Source of the DNA: Frankia canadensis
GTDB taxonomy: Bacteria; Actinomycetota; Actinomycetes; Frankiales; Frankiaceae
Reading direction: 5' to 3'
NCBI RefSeq assembly: GCF_900197875.1
Contig: NZ_FZMO01000001.1
Location: forward strand, 124,001-188,000
DNA: 64,000 bases
The stretch's first letter is position 1. The number at the start of each line of letters is the position of its first letter. Shown one piece after another: positions 27,501-34,555 of the stretch. A program made the translations under genes and the position numbers. The notes under the pieces were generated by a model. That model ran no database searches and had not been told where the DNA came from. It saw only the letters and a program-made list of their open reading frames with translations.

Positions 27501-28539
27501 TGATGTCGAGTGGCGGCATGTCCTCGTGACCGTTGCTCGACGAGGCCACGGTCACGATCGTGCGGTGCGCGCCGGGCGCGATCGCCCCGGCGGTTTCCGG
27601 CGCCGTCACGATCGCCCGCGCTCCGGACAGGTCGAGCAGGCGTTCGCGCCGGGTCGCCGCCTGTGTGACGTCGACGAGCATGAACACGCCGCCGGCCTTG
27701 AGGACGCCGAGCGTGGCGACGAGCAGCGCGCAGGAGCGCGCGACCGCGACCGCGACCACGTCGCCGCGCCGCACGCCGGCGGCGCGCAGGGCGGCGGCCG
27801 TGCGGTCGGCACGCCGACCGAGCTCGCCGTACGTCACGCGCTCCGCCGGGCACACGGCGGCGAGGCGGTCCGGCGAGCGGCGCGCTTGGCGTTCGAACAG
27901 GCCGTGCATCGTGGCATCGGCGGGCAGGTCGACGGCCGTGCCTTCGAGCCACGCCTCCTGGATGTGCACCTCGGCGGGCGACAGCAGGGCGGCGTCGGCG
28001 ACAGCGCTCGTCGGAGCCGACAGCGCCACGGCCAGCAGGCGTTCGTAGTGGCCGATCAGCGCGGTTGCCTCGCTCGGAGCGACCTGCGCCCGGCGGTGAG
28101 CGACGGTCAGCTCGACGGTGCTGTCGCCGGGCACGAGCAGCAGATGGACGTCGCCGCGCCAGCCGGGGGGTGGGCCGAGGTCGGTCCGGTCGGCGAGCGT
28201 GCACGCGAGGTCGAGGTCGCCGCTGCCGAGCGGCCGGCCGGCCGGCGGCGTGGGCTGCGGCCGCGCGACCCGCTCGACGAGCGCGACCTGCTCGACGAGT
28301 TCGGCGAAGGTGGTCGCCGCGTCGATGGCCGTGGACACCGAGCAGTCGTCGCATCGGGCGCCGACGCGCACGCTCAGGGGGACCGTGACGTCGTCGCGGT
28401 CGTGGTAACGATGCACGAGTGCCGCCACGGCTGCCACCGCCACGGTGCCGAGATCGAACGCGGCCATCGGGCCGGATTGGCGCGCCGGGATCTGCGCGAC
28501 GACACGTTCCCATTCCGGGGTCGCGGCTGGCACGGTCAT
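21562..28539 (-). CDS. Non-ribosomal peptide synthetase, [half C]-A-PCP-C-A-PCP-C
   Basis: 2325 residues from ATG 28539, first gene of the leftward operon. Domains: partial condensation domain without HHxxxDG (~1-195); A1 (~205-710) with TFTSGSSGEPKG and HDKLDV; PCP1 with Ser766 in RGADSLS; C (~830-1255) with HHIVMDG at 955-961; A2 (~1275-1780) with YTSGTTGRPK, FDFSVWE and SGKVDV; PCP2 with Ser1827 in AAGGHSLL; C (~1890-2310) with HHIVWDG at 2022-2028. There is no epimerase, reductase or thioesterase. Pocket positions read by eye give about D-P-C-D-L-G-G-V-D for A1 (closest in style to Gln/Glu codes) and D-F-W-C-I-G-G-I-F for A2 (closest to Thr codes). Both are tentative. Confidence 0.92.
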   Translation of the reverse strand: MTVPAATPEWERVVAQIPARQSGPMAAFDLGTVAVAAVAALVHRYHDRDDVTVPLSVRVGARCDDCSVSTAIDAATTFAELVEQVALVERVARPQPTPPAGRPLGSGDLDLACTLADRTDLGPPPGWRGDVHLLLVPGDSTVELTVAHRRAQVAPSEATALIGHYERLLAVALSAPTSAVADAALLSPAEVHIQEAWLEGTAVDLPADATMHGLFERQARRSPDRLAAVCPAERVTYGELGRRADRTAAALRAAGVRRGDVVAVAVARSCALLVATLGVLKAGGVFMLVDVTQAATRRERLLDLSGARAIVTAPETAGAIAPGAHRTIVTVASSSNGHEDMPPLDITGTDPAYLTFTSGSSGEPKGVLIRHESFVNRQLWLIENRQLGSDDVSLQRTAVSFDPAICEMFRLLPVGGRVCFLPAGAERDPALVTDAIERHGVTIVDLVPSPLIALLEYAEAAGRAGAVSSLRWVLAGAETLDPWVAERFDELLGRRSGTRLVNGWGATEVTVDVTAFVCTGTPSGRRVPVGRPIDNVGVAVLDRRGRFMPIGAAGELHAGGRCLAARYLDPELTARRFVTRPAGGTRRLYRSGDRARWRPDDQLEFLGRFDDRLKIRGTRFEPGEIEAALRAHRAVRGAVVRAIPARPDADADEHDGRTRVAAFVTVAVGADAPDVTALRATVRAAVGASLVPDEIHVVAELPVTAHDKLDVDALAVIAASRRTRVHARTDVDASPTERTVTEIWQELLGPIDLPPDADVFDRGADSLSAARFAARLLGRHGVDLRVSAVLDNPTVRGLAALIESHQRGDQPDAGPQIVPVADAASYPASHSQRRHWIVSQFDGASEAYHVVAALAVPGSVDTAGLSAAVADLVGRHEILRTTFHLEDGELRQRVAATGAVTLTVHPDGATRDVLEQAGRAPFDLARGPLLRVGLIRPDRRSRGGADESIVYLAAHHIVMDGWSLSIFFGELFERARAHARGDAGPLPPPPLQYRDFAVWEQHMLASAAGERSRRFWRRELAPTLAPLSLPLDAPRRPDRSHRVGTVRFEVSAAATRRLRELARAEQATLFGVLLTAVYSWLHALTRQRDIVVGTPVAGRRRVELEDLLGSLVNSLPLRARLDPSETGRQLLRTVRDVVGRALDHDAYPLDLLVSELAPERAPARSPLFDVMLVLQNVPGMAVEPAVEVTGARVLDVDARMGKLDMIVTFTEHDGGLRGEIEHDRDLFTPARVVMKCELLQATLERLSRNADVSVDALDALDATVTEVVATTAPQSPGLLHEHVEAAARRSPDRPALTCAGRTATYRELDARATRLARHLRHRYGVGPEHIVATALHRSEWMVIVQLAILKAGGAFLGIDPNDPPERRRFILDDSRPSVVVVERRHDAAAAGAGARAVLVLDDVVDIVLADDGDRPGPMPRINRPSDLAYVIYTSGTTGRPKAVLVEHGNIVSLLRVAGERLTLGEDDVWTLFHSIGFDFSVWETYVPLSRGAHLVVVPTDATRDPRLLVTLLEQHRVSVLCQVPTVFEGVAPELIRRPAAGESLRYLIFGGEQVNPLRIREFLARHPDCHVVNGYGVTEATIFSSFHVTSGLPGPDDEAGNVGRPLGNQRLDVVDELGAPVGPGVIGEIVVCGASVARGYLGRPEATASAFGTAAGPGREVRSYRTGDLAWRTPLGELVHAGRADRQVKVRGFRVELDGIREVMLSTGLLTRDVAVTVTDGSGPTIVAFLRPDDAGCVDELRRRLHELLPDYMVPGRFVVAPDWPLAPSGKVDVRALAALDAEPSAPASAPTGDDDVAGVVQEVCRSLLGRQDLGADDDFFAAGGHSLLAVVLVARIDEALGVTMTVEDVFTHPRLGDLAHAVRVRSGREAAPAAAAGHDLVAMTLPARHHPVSPLQHEIWLLEQYRDPASPRTAEVIDLGTPWDPAIAEATFADLVAGFEVLRTTFPLVDGQPRQRVHSDGTGISVLAFSDLSDRADAGAELQALQEHDEHQPLSVTSGPLLRLRVVRMPPDRTVGLLVAHHIVWDGESFDVFASAWRRRFAARREGAGPLAPPRRQFRDFAAWHAAWSGTERGASDVEWWAGTLRGLPPGDAAGPHSFAGWRTGARVDAALAAGLRGVCSDASATLFMGLHAAVAVFHFVTTGEPDVAVCSPVSLRGLATLDGQLGPHLNMVTVRDRIDPAGSFAELIGSVRGRAIDAFDRRLTPPGDIARRLGRPADRPLAQVGLTLQSQERAAWLAGLTRPATAVDDAHTPLWFDVREDSAGLSVELTAQRSTCDEQEVRDLAELFVALLRRFVERPAAPISEIAAERWSGARHLPIDLDL

Positions 28540-28672
28540 CAGCTCGTCGCCTTTGCTTGGTCCGGCAGCCAGGGCGTCCGTAGTGCGTATACTAGATTAT
28601 CGTGTGCCGAGAGCGCTCGTGCGAGTTCGCCGGTTGCGGGCGGGTTGGTCTCGCAGGCAGCACGTATCCGCG
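28540..28672. promoter_or_regulatory. Divergent promoter region of the NRPS cluster
   Basis: 133 bases between the divergent NRPS and CmlA-type genes. The only AT-rich patch (GTATACTAGATTAT, 28587-28600) contains a TATACT that could serve as -10 box rightwards and a TAGTAT leftwards. Both operons could therefore be switched on together. Confidence 0.5.
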
Positions 28673-30268
28673 ATGACCGCGGCACCGGTGGGCCTGCGCG
28701 TCGATGTGCGCGTCGAGCCACTCGTCGGTGGCTGGTACGCGTGGTCCCACCTCGTCGCACCGGCGACGGCGAGTCGCCACCTCACTCATCGGCACCAGTC
28801 GATCATCGACTCCTACGTCGCCGCGCCGAGCGTGCACCAGCAGGCCGCCCGATCGCCAGCGCTGGCGGGTGGCCCGTTCGTCGACGTCGCCGGTGACCGC
28901 TCGGCCGACGTCGCCGCGCTCGGCGAACGACGTCGCCGTGAGCGCGCAGACCTGGTCGCGCTGAGCGCGGCGCTCGACGAACTAGCCGACATCGTCGCCG
29001 CGCCGGCCGGCGTCCCGTTGGGCCCGCTGTACGCGTCGCTCCCGCCCGCTCTGCGTGGATGCGTCGAGTTGACGTACGACCTCGACGACCACTGCTCGTT
29101 CCGCCTGCTCGAAGCCTTGCTCTACGAGCGCTACTACGCCGGCGGCCGCGACCAGGCGCTGGCGTTGAGCCTCGCAGGCTCGGACGATCGGCCGTTCGCG
29201 CTGAGCACCCCGCGCCTCGACGCTCCCGACGTGCTGCTGGCCGGCGTGCCCTTCCACCACCCCGGCGTCGACGCCCTGTTCGCCAGCGTTCGCGCTCCGA
29301 TGCCGTTCGACGACCTCGCGAGCTGCCTCGAGCTCGATGCCGACGGTGCCGCCAAGCTCCGCCGGTTGGTCACTGCGACTCCGCCCGTCGCTGGCGACAG
29401 CGCTCCGCGGACCGCGCTCCGCGTGCGCTACATCGGGCATGCGTGCGTGCTCGTCGAGATGGCCGGGACAAGCTTCCTCGTGGACCCCCTGCTCCCCGAT
29501 GCCTTCGAAGGTGCCGGGCCGCGCGTCAGCGCGGCCGACCTCCCGGAACGCATCGACTTCGCCCTCGTGACGCACGCGCATCACGACCACCTGGTGCTCG
29601 AAACGTTGCTGCGGCTGCGTCACCGCCTGGGCACCGTCGTCGTGCCGCGCGGCGGGACCGGGGCGCTGCAGGACCCCTCACCGCGCCTGGCGCTCGAGCA
29701 CGCCGGGTTTCACGACGTCGTCGAGTTGGGCGACCTCGACGAGCTCGTCGTCGCCGACGGGCGCGGCCGCATCGTCGCCGTGCCGTTCCTCGGCGAGCAC
29801 GGCGACCTTGCGATCGCGGCCAAGGCCGGCTGGCTGATCGAGACCGAGGGGACACGGTTGCTCTTCGCCGCCGACTCGGCGGTCCTCGACGCGTCGCTGT
29901 ACGACGTGCTGCGCGAGGTAGTCGGACGCGTCGACGTCGTGTTCCTCGGCATGGAGTGCGAAGGCGCCCCGCTGACGTGGCTGTACGGGCCGCTGTTCCG
30001 CCGTGAACCGTCGCGCGAGCGGGCCGCCGCCCGGCGCCTCGCCGGCTCCGACGACGTGCAGGCGCTGGCGTTACTCGGTGCGCTCGGGTGCCAGCGCGCG
30101 TTCGTCTACGCGATGGGCCACGAGCCGTGGGTGCACTTCCTCACCGCGACGGCGTTCCGCCCCGATGCGCGGCCTGTTCTGGCGGCCGATCGGCTCGTCG
30201 CCGAGGCCCGGCGGCGCGGGATGTCAGTCGACCGCCTGCACGGCGGCTGCGACATCGTGCTCCCATGA
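28673..30268 (+). CDS. CmlA-type diiron beta-hydroxylase (second copy)
   Basis: 531 residues from ATG 28673. It is colinear with the enzyme at 19124-20755: N-terminal VEPLVGGWYAWSHLVAPATA, LEALLYERYYAGG and DRPFALSTPRLD; metallo-beta-lactamase-type half with HAHHDH at 301-306, LGEHGDL and FAADSA. The two copies are clearly diverged, so this is not a recent duplication and they probably hydroxylate different carrier-bound residues. The ribosome site is weak. The ORF could be extended upstream to 28445, but that overlaps the divergent NRPS gene. The next gene starts inside its stop codon. Confidence 0.87.
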   Translation: MTAAPVGLRVDVRVEPLVGGWYAWSHLVAPATASRHLTHRHQSIIDSYVAAPSVHQQAARSPALAGGPFVDVAGDRSADVAALGERRRRERADLVALSAALDELADIVAAPAGVPLGPLYASLPPALRGCVELTYDLDDHCSFRLLEALLYERYYAGGRDQALALSLAGSDDRPFALSTPRLDAPDVLLAGVPFHHPGVDALFASVRAPMPFDDLASCLELDADGAAKLRRLVTATPPVAGDSAPRTALRVRYIGHACVLVEMAGTSFLVDPLLPDAFEGAGPRVSAADLPERIDFALVTHAHHDHLVLETLLRLRHRLGTVVVPRGGTGALQDPSPRLALEHAGFHDVVELGDLDELVVADGRGRIVAVPFLGEHGDLAIAAKAGWLIETEGTRLLFAADSAVLDASLYDVLREVVGRVDVVFLGMECEGAPLTWLYGPLFRREPSRERAAARRLAGSDDVQALALLGALGCQRAFVYAMGHEPWVHFLTATAFRPDARPVLAADRLVAEARRRGMSVDRLHGGCDIVLP

Positions 30269-32652
30269 GCCTCCACCGCACCTTCGCGAGCGTCCTGACG
30301 CTGGGCGCGCCGGGCACCGAGCGGGACGACCTCGTTGGCGCCAAGGCGGCGGCGTTGGCGCGGCTCGTCGCGGCCGCGCCGGTCCCGCCCGGGTTCTGCG
30401 TCACGGCCCTCGACCCCCGCCGCGTGCCGGACCCGACGGTCGAGCGCGACATCCGGCGCGCCTACGAGTCGCTGGCCGGAGAGCGCGCCCTCGCCGTGGC
30501 CGTGCGCTCGTCGGCGCTCGACGAGGACGGCGCGGCGGCCTCGTTCGCCGGCATTCACGACACCTTCCTCAACGTCGTCGGGGCGGACGACGTCGTCGCC
30601 GCCGTGTGGGAGTGCGCGCGCTCGGCGGTCGCCGACGTGGCGCTCGCGTACCGCGCCCGCCTCGGCGTGCCGGGCGAGGTGCGCATCGCCGTCCTGGTGC
30701 AGGTGATGGTGCCGGCGGACGTCTCGTTCGTGGCGTTCAGCAGCAACCCGCTGCCGAAGCAGGACGGCGTTGAGCTCGTCGTGAGCGCGGCGCGGGGACT
30801 CGGCGCGGTGATCGCCGACGGGACGGCGCGGCCTGACACGTACCTCCTGCTGCGCGACACGGGGGAGACGATCGAGCACCGTCGTGGCGATCAGTCCGTT
30901 CGCCTGGTCGCGTCGGCAGGTGGCGGCGTCGCGACCGAGCCGCTCCCGGCGCGCGAGCGCGCCGAACCCCCGCTCGACTCCGGCGCCCTGCGCGAGGTCA
31001 CCGACCTGGTGCTCCGCATCGAGCGTCTCGTCGGCCAGCCCGTCGACGTCGAGGGTGCCCGGGTCGGCGACTCGCTGTTCGTGTTGCAGGCCCGCCCCAT
31101 CACCCGGACCACGCGCTTCCCGCTCGACGGCCTCGACGAGGAAGCCACCAGTTGGCTGCGTGAGGACATCCACTTCCCCGCCGTCGTGACGCCGATGGGG
31201 GGCGACTACGCCCGGCTCGGCATGTACGCGGGGCTGCGCCGCATGCAGGACGAGCTCGGCTGGACGAGCCGCGCCGATGCCGTGGTGTTCAACGGAAGGG
31301 TGTACGTGCGCTGGCACTACATGTCGCCGGTGGACGAGTTGGACGAGGCACGCCGGCGGCTGGAGGCGGAGAACCTAGAGCGAGCTCGCACGGTGGTCGC
31401 GCGTTGGCACCGGACCGTCGTGCCACGGCTGCGGGCGATCTACGCCGAGATCGAGTGCCTCGACGTCGACGGTCCGCCCGGCGGGCAACGGGTCGCCGCG
31501 TGGCACGCCGTCTGGAACGTCATCGAGGAGGCGTGGTACTGGCACTTCGTCGTGCTCTACCCGTGCTTCGCCGGGGTGCGCCACCTGGCGGCGACCTGCC
31601 GCGACCTGTTCGGCGAGGAGACCGCCGCCAACGCGTGGCGGTTGACCGCCGGGCGGGTCGAGACGATGCACCAGGTGGAGGTCGACCTGTGGACGCTCGC
31701 CGAGATCCAGCGCGCGGCGGCTGCGCCGGACGCCGGCGAGGATCTCGCCAGGGCGCTCGATCGCTGCCTCGCCGCCCATGGTCACCTCGGCGCGGAGAGC
31801 GACGACCTCGCCGCGACCACGTGGGCCGACGAGCCGTCGCGGGTGCTTGCCGAGGCCCGGCGGATGGGCGCCACCGACGTGCCGCCGGGCGATCGGCGGG
31901 CCGCGACGCTCGCCGCAGGCGACGCGTTCCTCGCCGAGCTGCGCGGGCGGGTCGCCGTCGAGGCGGACCGAACCCGCCTCGACGAGGCGGTCACGCTCGC
32001 CCGCGCCGTGTTCCCGCTCGTCGAGGACCACAACTACTGGCTCGACCGCATGCTCCACGCCACCACGCGGGCGGCGCTGTTGCGGGTGGGCGCGCGCTGC
32101 GTCGCCGACGAGGTGCTCGAGCGGGCCGACGACATCTGGTATCTCCACGTCGACGAGGTCGCCGACGTCATGGCCGGGCCGCAGGACCGCCGCGAGCTGG
32201 TTCGACGGCGTCGGGACGAGTGGCGCGACTGGAGCCGCCTGATGCCGGCGGTCGGCCCGGTGGCAGCGGCCGCCGAAACGGAGGAGCGTGCCGGCGCAGT
32301 GCTGCCGGCCGTGTCGCCGCTCCGCGGGGTCGCCGCGTCGCCCGGCGTGGCGGTGGGTGTCGCCACGGTGGTGCGCACGAGCGCGGACGCGGCGCGCGCG
32401 CCGGCCGGCGGCGTGCTGGTGTGCCCGAACACGAACATGTCGTGGGTCGCGCTGATGGCGCGCGCGGGCGGCCTCGTGACGAGTGCCGGCGGGGAGCTCA
32501 GCCATGGGGCGATCGTCGCCCGCGAGTTGGGCATCCCAGCGGTGGTGGGGGTGCGCGGCGCGCTCGATGCGATCGCCGATGGGATGCTGGTCGAGGTCGA
32601 CGGCGTGGCCGGCGTGGTGCGAATTGTCGCCGGCGGAGATCACCAGGGGTGA
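30265..32652 (+). CDS. PEP-synthase/rifampin-phosphotransferase-like dikinase
   Basis: 795 residues. The ATG overlaps the previous stop (ATGA). Residues ~1-300 are a PPDK_N ATP-grasp domain (VGAKAAALARLVAAAPVPPGF, AVRSSALDEDGAAASFAG, VLQARPITR). The C-terminal ~90 residues form the phosphohistidine swivelling domain with His747 in SAGGELSHGAIVAREL. The long middle region resembles that of rifampin phosphotransferases, which split ATP and move the beta-phosphate to a hydroxyl of an antibiotic. In this cluster it could phosphorylate an intermediate or the final hydroxylated product, for activation or self-protection. PEP synthase activity itself is unlikely because the PEP/pyruvate C-terminal barrel is missing. 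Confidence 0.8.
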   Translation: MSLHRTFASVLTLGAPGTERDDLVGAKAAALARLVAAAPVPPGFCVTALDPRRVPDPTVERDIRRAYESLAGERALAVAVRSSALDEDGAAASFAGIHDTFLNVVGADDVVAAVWECARSAVADVALAYRARLGVPGEVRIAVLVQVMVPADVSFVAFSSNPLPKQDGVELVVSAARGLGAVIADGTARPDTYLLLRDTGETIEHRRGDQSVRLVASAGGGVATEPLPARERAEPPLDSGALREVTDLVLRIERLVGQPVDVEGARVGDSLFVLQARPITRTTRFPLDGLDEEATSWLREDIHFPAVVTPMGGDYARLGMYAGLRRMQDELGWTSRADAVVFNGRVYVRWHYMSPVDELDEARRRLEAENLERARTVVARWHRTVVPRLRAIYAEIECLDVDGPPGGQRVAAWHAVWNVIEEAWYWHFVVLYPCFAGVRHLAATCRDLFGEETAANAWRLTAGRVETMHQVEVDLWTLAEIQRAAAAPDAGEDLARALDRCLAAHGHLGAESDDLAATTWADEPSRVLAEARRMGATDVPPGDRRAATLAAGDAFLAELRGRVAVEADRTRLDEAVTLARAVFPLVEDHNYWLDRMLHATTRAALLRVGARCVADEVLERADDIWYLHVDEVADVMAGPQDRRELVRRRRDEWRDWSRLMPAVGPVAAAAETEERAGAVLPAVSPLRGVAASPGVAVGVATVVRTSADAARAPAGGVLVCPNTNMSWVALMARAGGLVTSAGGELSHGAIVARELGIPAVVGVRGALDAIADGMLVEVDGVAGVVRIVAGGDHQG

Positions 32653-34544
32653 CGGTCGCCGGGCGCCCCGGCGACTTGGACCATCCGCCGGGCGATGGCG
32701 AGCGTGCCGACGGGTTGCCGTTCGAGCAGCACGCGATGCCTGCCGTCGTCGTCGATGCCGCCGCCACAGGTCGCGCAGAGCGCTTCGACACGGCGCACCT
32801 GGCCGCCGGAGGTCTCGAACACCTGCCGGGTCAGCGTTCCTTCCCCGCACGGGCACGGGCCGGCCGATTCGAGCGAGCGCACCAGGTGCAGATAGGGAGA
32901 CGAGCCGTACGAGTGCAACCGGCCGACCTCCGCCACCCCGTGGACGACGGCGTCGAGCAGCCGCCGCTGCCAGCCGTGCAACATCCGCCAGAGCGCCGCG
33001 CAGACCGCGTCGCCGGCGGCCTCGTCGATCAGCACGCCGGCCGGGGCGCGCAGGGCGACATCGCCGCTGGCGAGCGTCCGGATCAGGCTCGGGGTGTCGG
33101 CCTGCAACCGCTCGATCGGTTCGGTCGAGCGGTCCGCGCCGGCCAGCGCCTGCCGGCAGTCCTCGAGGAAGAGCGTCCAGAACGGTCCGTTCGCGAGGTG
33201 CCCGGCAAGGACACCGCGCACGGGCTGCCACGGCTCCTGGCCGAGCGTGTCGACCACCAGCTCCTGGGCGCCCGCCCCGGCGACCCATGCGTAGAGCGCG
33301 CCACCGCCGGCGCCCGCGTGATGGACGCCGCGACACCAACCGTCCGGGGACCGTCTCTGCAGGAGGAGGAAGGGCGCCGACTCCTCAAGCGTCATCTCCG
33401 CCCGCACGAGGGCACCCTCGGCGGGCAACGGCCCGACGTCCGTCAGGTCGATGTGCCATCTGCGCCCGCCGTCGGCGAGGGGGACGGATCGGCAGGGCAC
33501 CGGCACCGGCGGCGACCCCGTCAGAACCAGTGCGGGGTTGCCCAGCAACACGAACGGTCCGCTCGCGCCGGTTCCGGTTCCGGGCCCGGGCCCGCCGTGG
33601 CGACGGCGGCGGTCGTTGACGGCCCGGACGACCTCACCGAGCGGTCGTCCGTCGGCGATCAGGGCCATCGTGAGCAGGTCGAGCTCGAGGACGCCCTGGC
33701 TCACGTCGGACGAGACGATCGTGGCCAGGCTCCGGGAGGCAGCGGCCTGGTGCGCAAGGCTCGACTCGGCGCGGAACCAGCTCGGGCCGAGCGGCATCAG
33801 CTCGCAGCCCGACAGCACCAGGACGGTCGCATCGGTCTCCATGAGCGCGACCAGCCGTCGCCCGCCCGAGCTCGGTTGCCGGAAGCAGGTGCCGTCGTTG
33901 AAGCACGGCAGGACCGCCGGGCCGCGATCGTGGATGCGTCCCGCCCGCGCGCACAGCACGGCGCCCGGGCCCACCGAGGCGTCGAACGCGTTGGCGTGAC
34001 CGTTCAGCAGGAGAACGTCGCACCGCGAGGTGAACAGCGCCCCGGGACGGTCATCGGCATGGCCGGATGTCGACGGCCCGGCGATATCGAACGGTGTGGC
34101 GTACGAGCCGGAGATGACCGCGGCCCGCCCGGTCGTCGGAGCGATCTGGACGAGCAGTGCCTTGAGGAGCGCGAAGCGAGCGAGCAACGGATCGGCGGCG
34201 AGGACGAGGCCCCATGCGACGCCGGCGCGGTCCAGCATGTCAACGCCGACGCGCAACTCCGTGCGCGGCGTGCCGACCTGGTCGGCGACGACCAGTGCGC
34301 GCCGCCCGTTCGGCACGCGGCGGGGCTCACCCGCTGAAGGCAGCGCGACGACGTCGCTACCGTTGACCACTCCGGCGAGACGGAGCAGCCGTCCGTCCAC
34401 ACCACTACCGGCGACCATCGTCACTGGCGCACCGCCGCGCTCGCGGGGGAGGGGTGGCACGGCCCCGGTTGTCACGACGGCATCGACGCCACCCGCACGC
34501 AACGCACCCGTGAGGTCGGTCAGGAGGTTTCCGTCATGCCACAC
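32640..34544 (-). CDS. Uncharacterised protein with possible clan-CD (CHAT-like) core
   Basis: About 634 residues; no family recognised. Two blocks resemble clan-CD (caspase/CHAT/gingipain) proteases: a hydrophobic strand ending in His (CDVLLLNGHANAFD) and, ~64 residues later, a strand ending in Cys (TVLVLSGCELMPLG). A C-terminal Cys cluster (CPCGEGTL ... CATCGGG) could bind zinc. It converges on the dikinase gene with a 13-base overlap. The start is doubtful: GTG 34544 has no ribosome site and lies at a DNA junction where a TIR gene fragment begins on the other strand, so a few N-terminal codons may be lost. The role in the cluster is unknown; peptide processing is one possibility. Confidence 0.6.
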   Translation of the reverse strand: MWHDGNLLTDLTGALRAGGVDAVVTTGAVPPLPRERGGAPVTMVAGSGVDGRLLRLAGVVNGSDVVALPSAGEPRRVPNGRRALVVADQVGTPRTELRVGVDMLDRAGVAWGLVLAADPLLARFALLKALLVQIAPTTGRAAVISGSYATPFDIAGPSTSGHADDRPGALFTSRCDVLLLNGHANAFDASVGPGAVLCARAGRIHDRGPAVLPCFNDGTCFRQPSSGGRRLVALMETDATVLVLSGCELMPLGPSWFRAESSLAHQAAASRSLATIVSSDVSQGVLELDLLTMALIADGRPLGEVVRAVNDRRRRHGGPGPGTGTGASGPFVLLGNPALVLTGSPPVPVPCRSVPLADGGRRWHIDLTDVGPLPAEGALVRAEMTLEESAPFLLLQRRSPDGWCRGVHHAGAGGGALYAWVAGAGAQELVVDTLGQEPWQPVRGVLAGHLANGPFWTLFLEDCRQALAGADRSTEPIERLQADTPSLIRTLASGDVALRAPAGVLIDEAAGDAVCAALWRMLHGWQRRLLDAVVHGVAEVGRLHSYGSSPYLHLVRSLESAGPCPCGEGTLTRQVFETSGGQVRRVEALCATCGGGIDDDGRHRVLLERQPVGTLAIARRMVQVAGAPGDRHPW

Positions 34545-34555
34545 GGGAACTACGT

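Noticed and set aside
28445-28672. Upstream extension of the second CmlA-type gene
   Set aside because: It would overlap the divergent NRPS gene and lies over the promoter region; homology to the paralogue starts after 28673.
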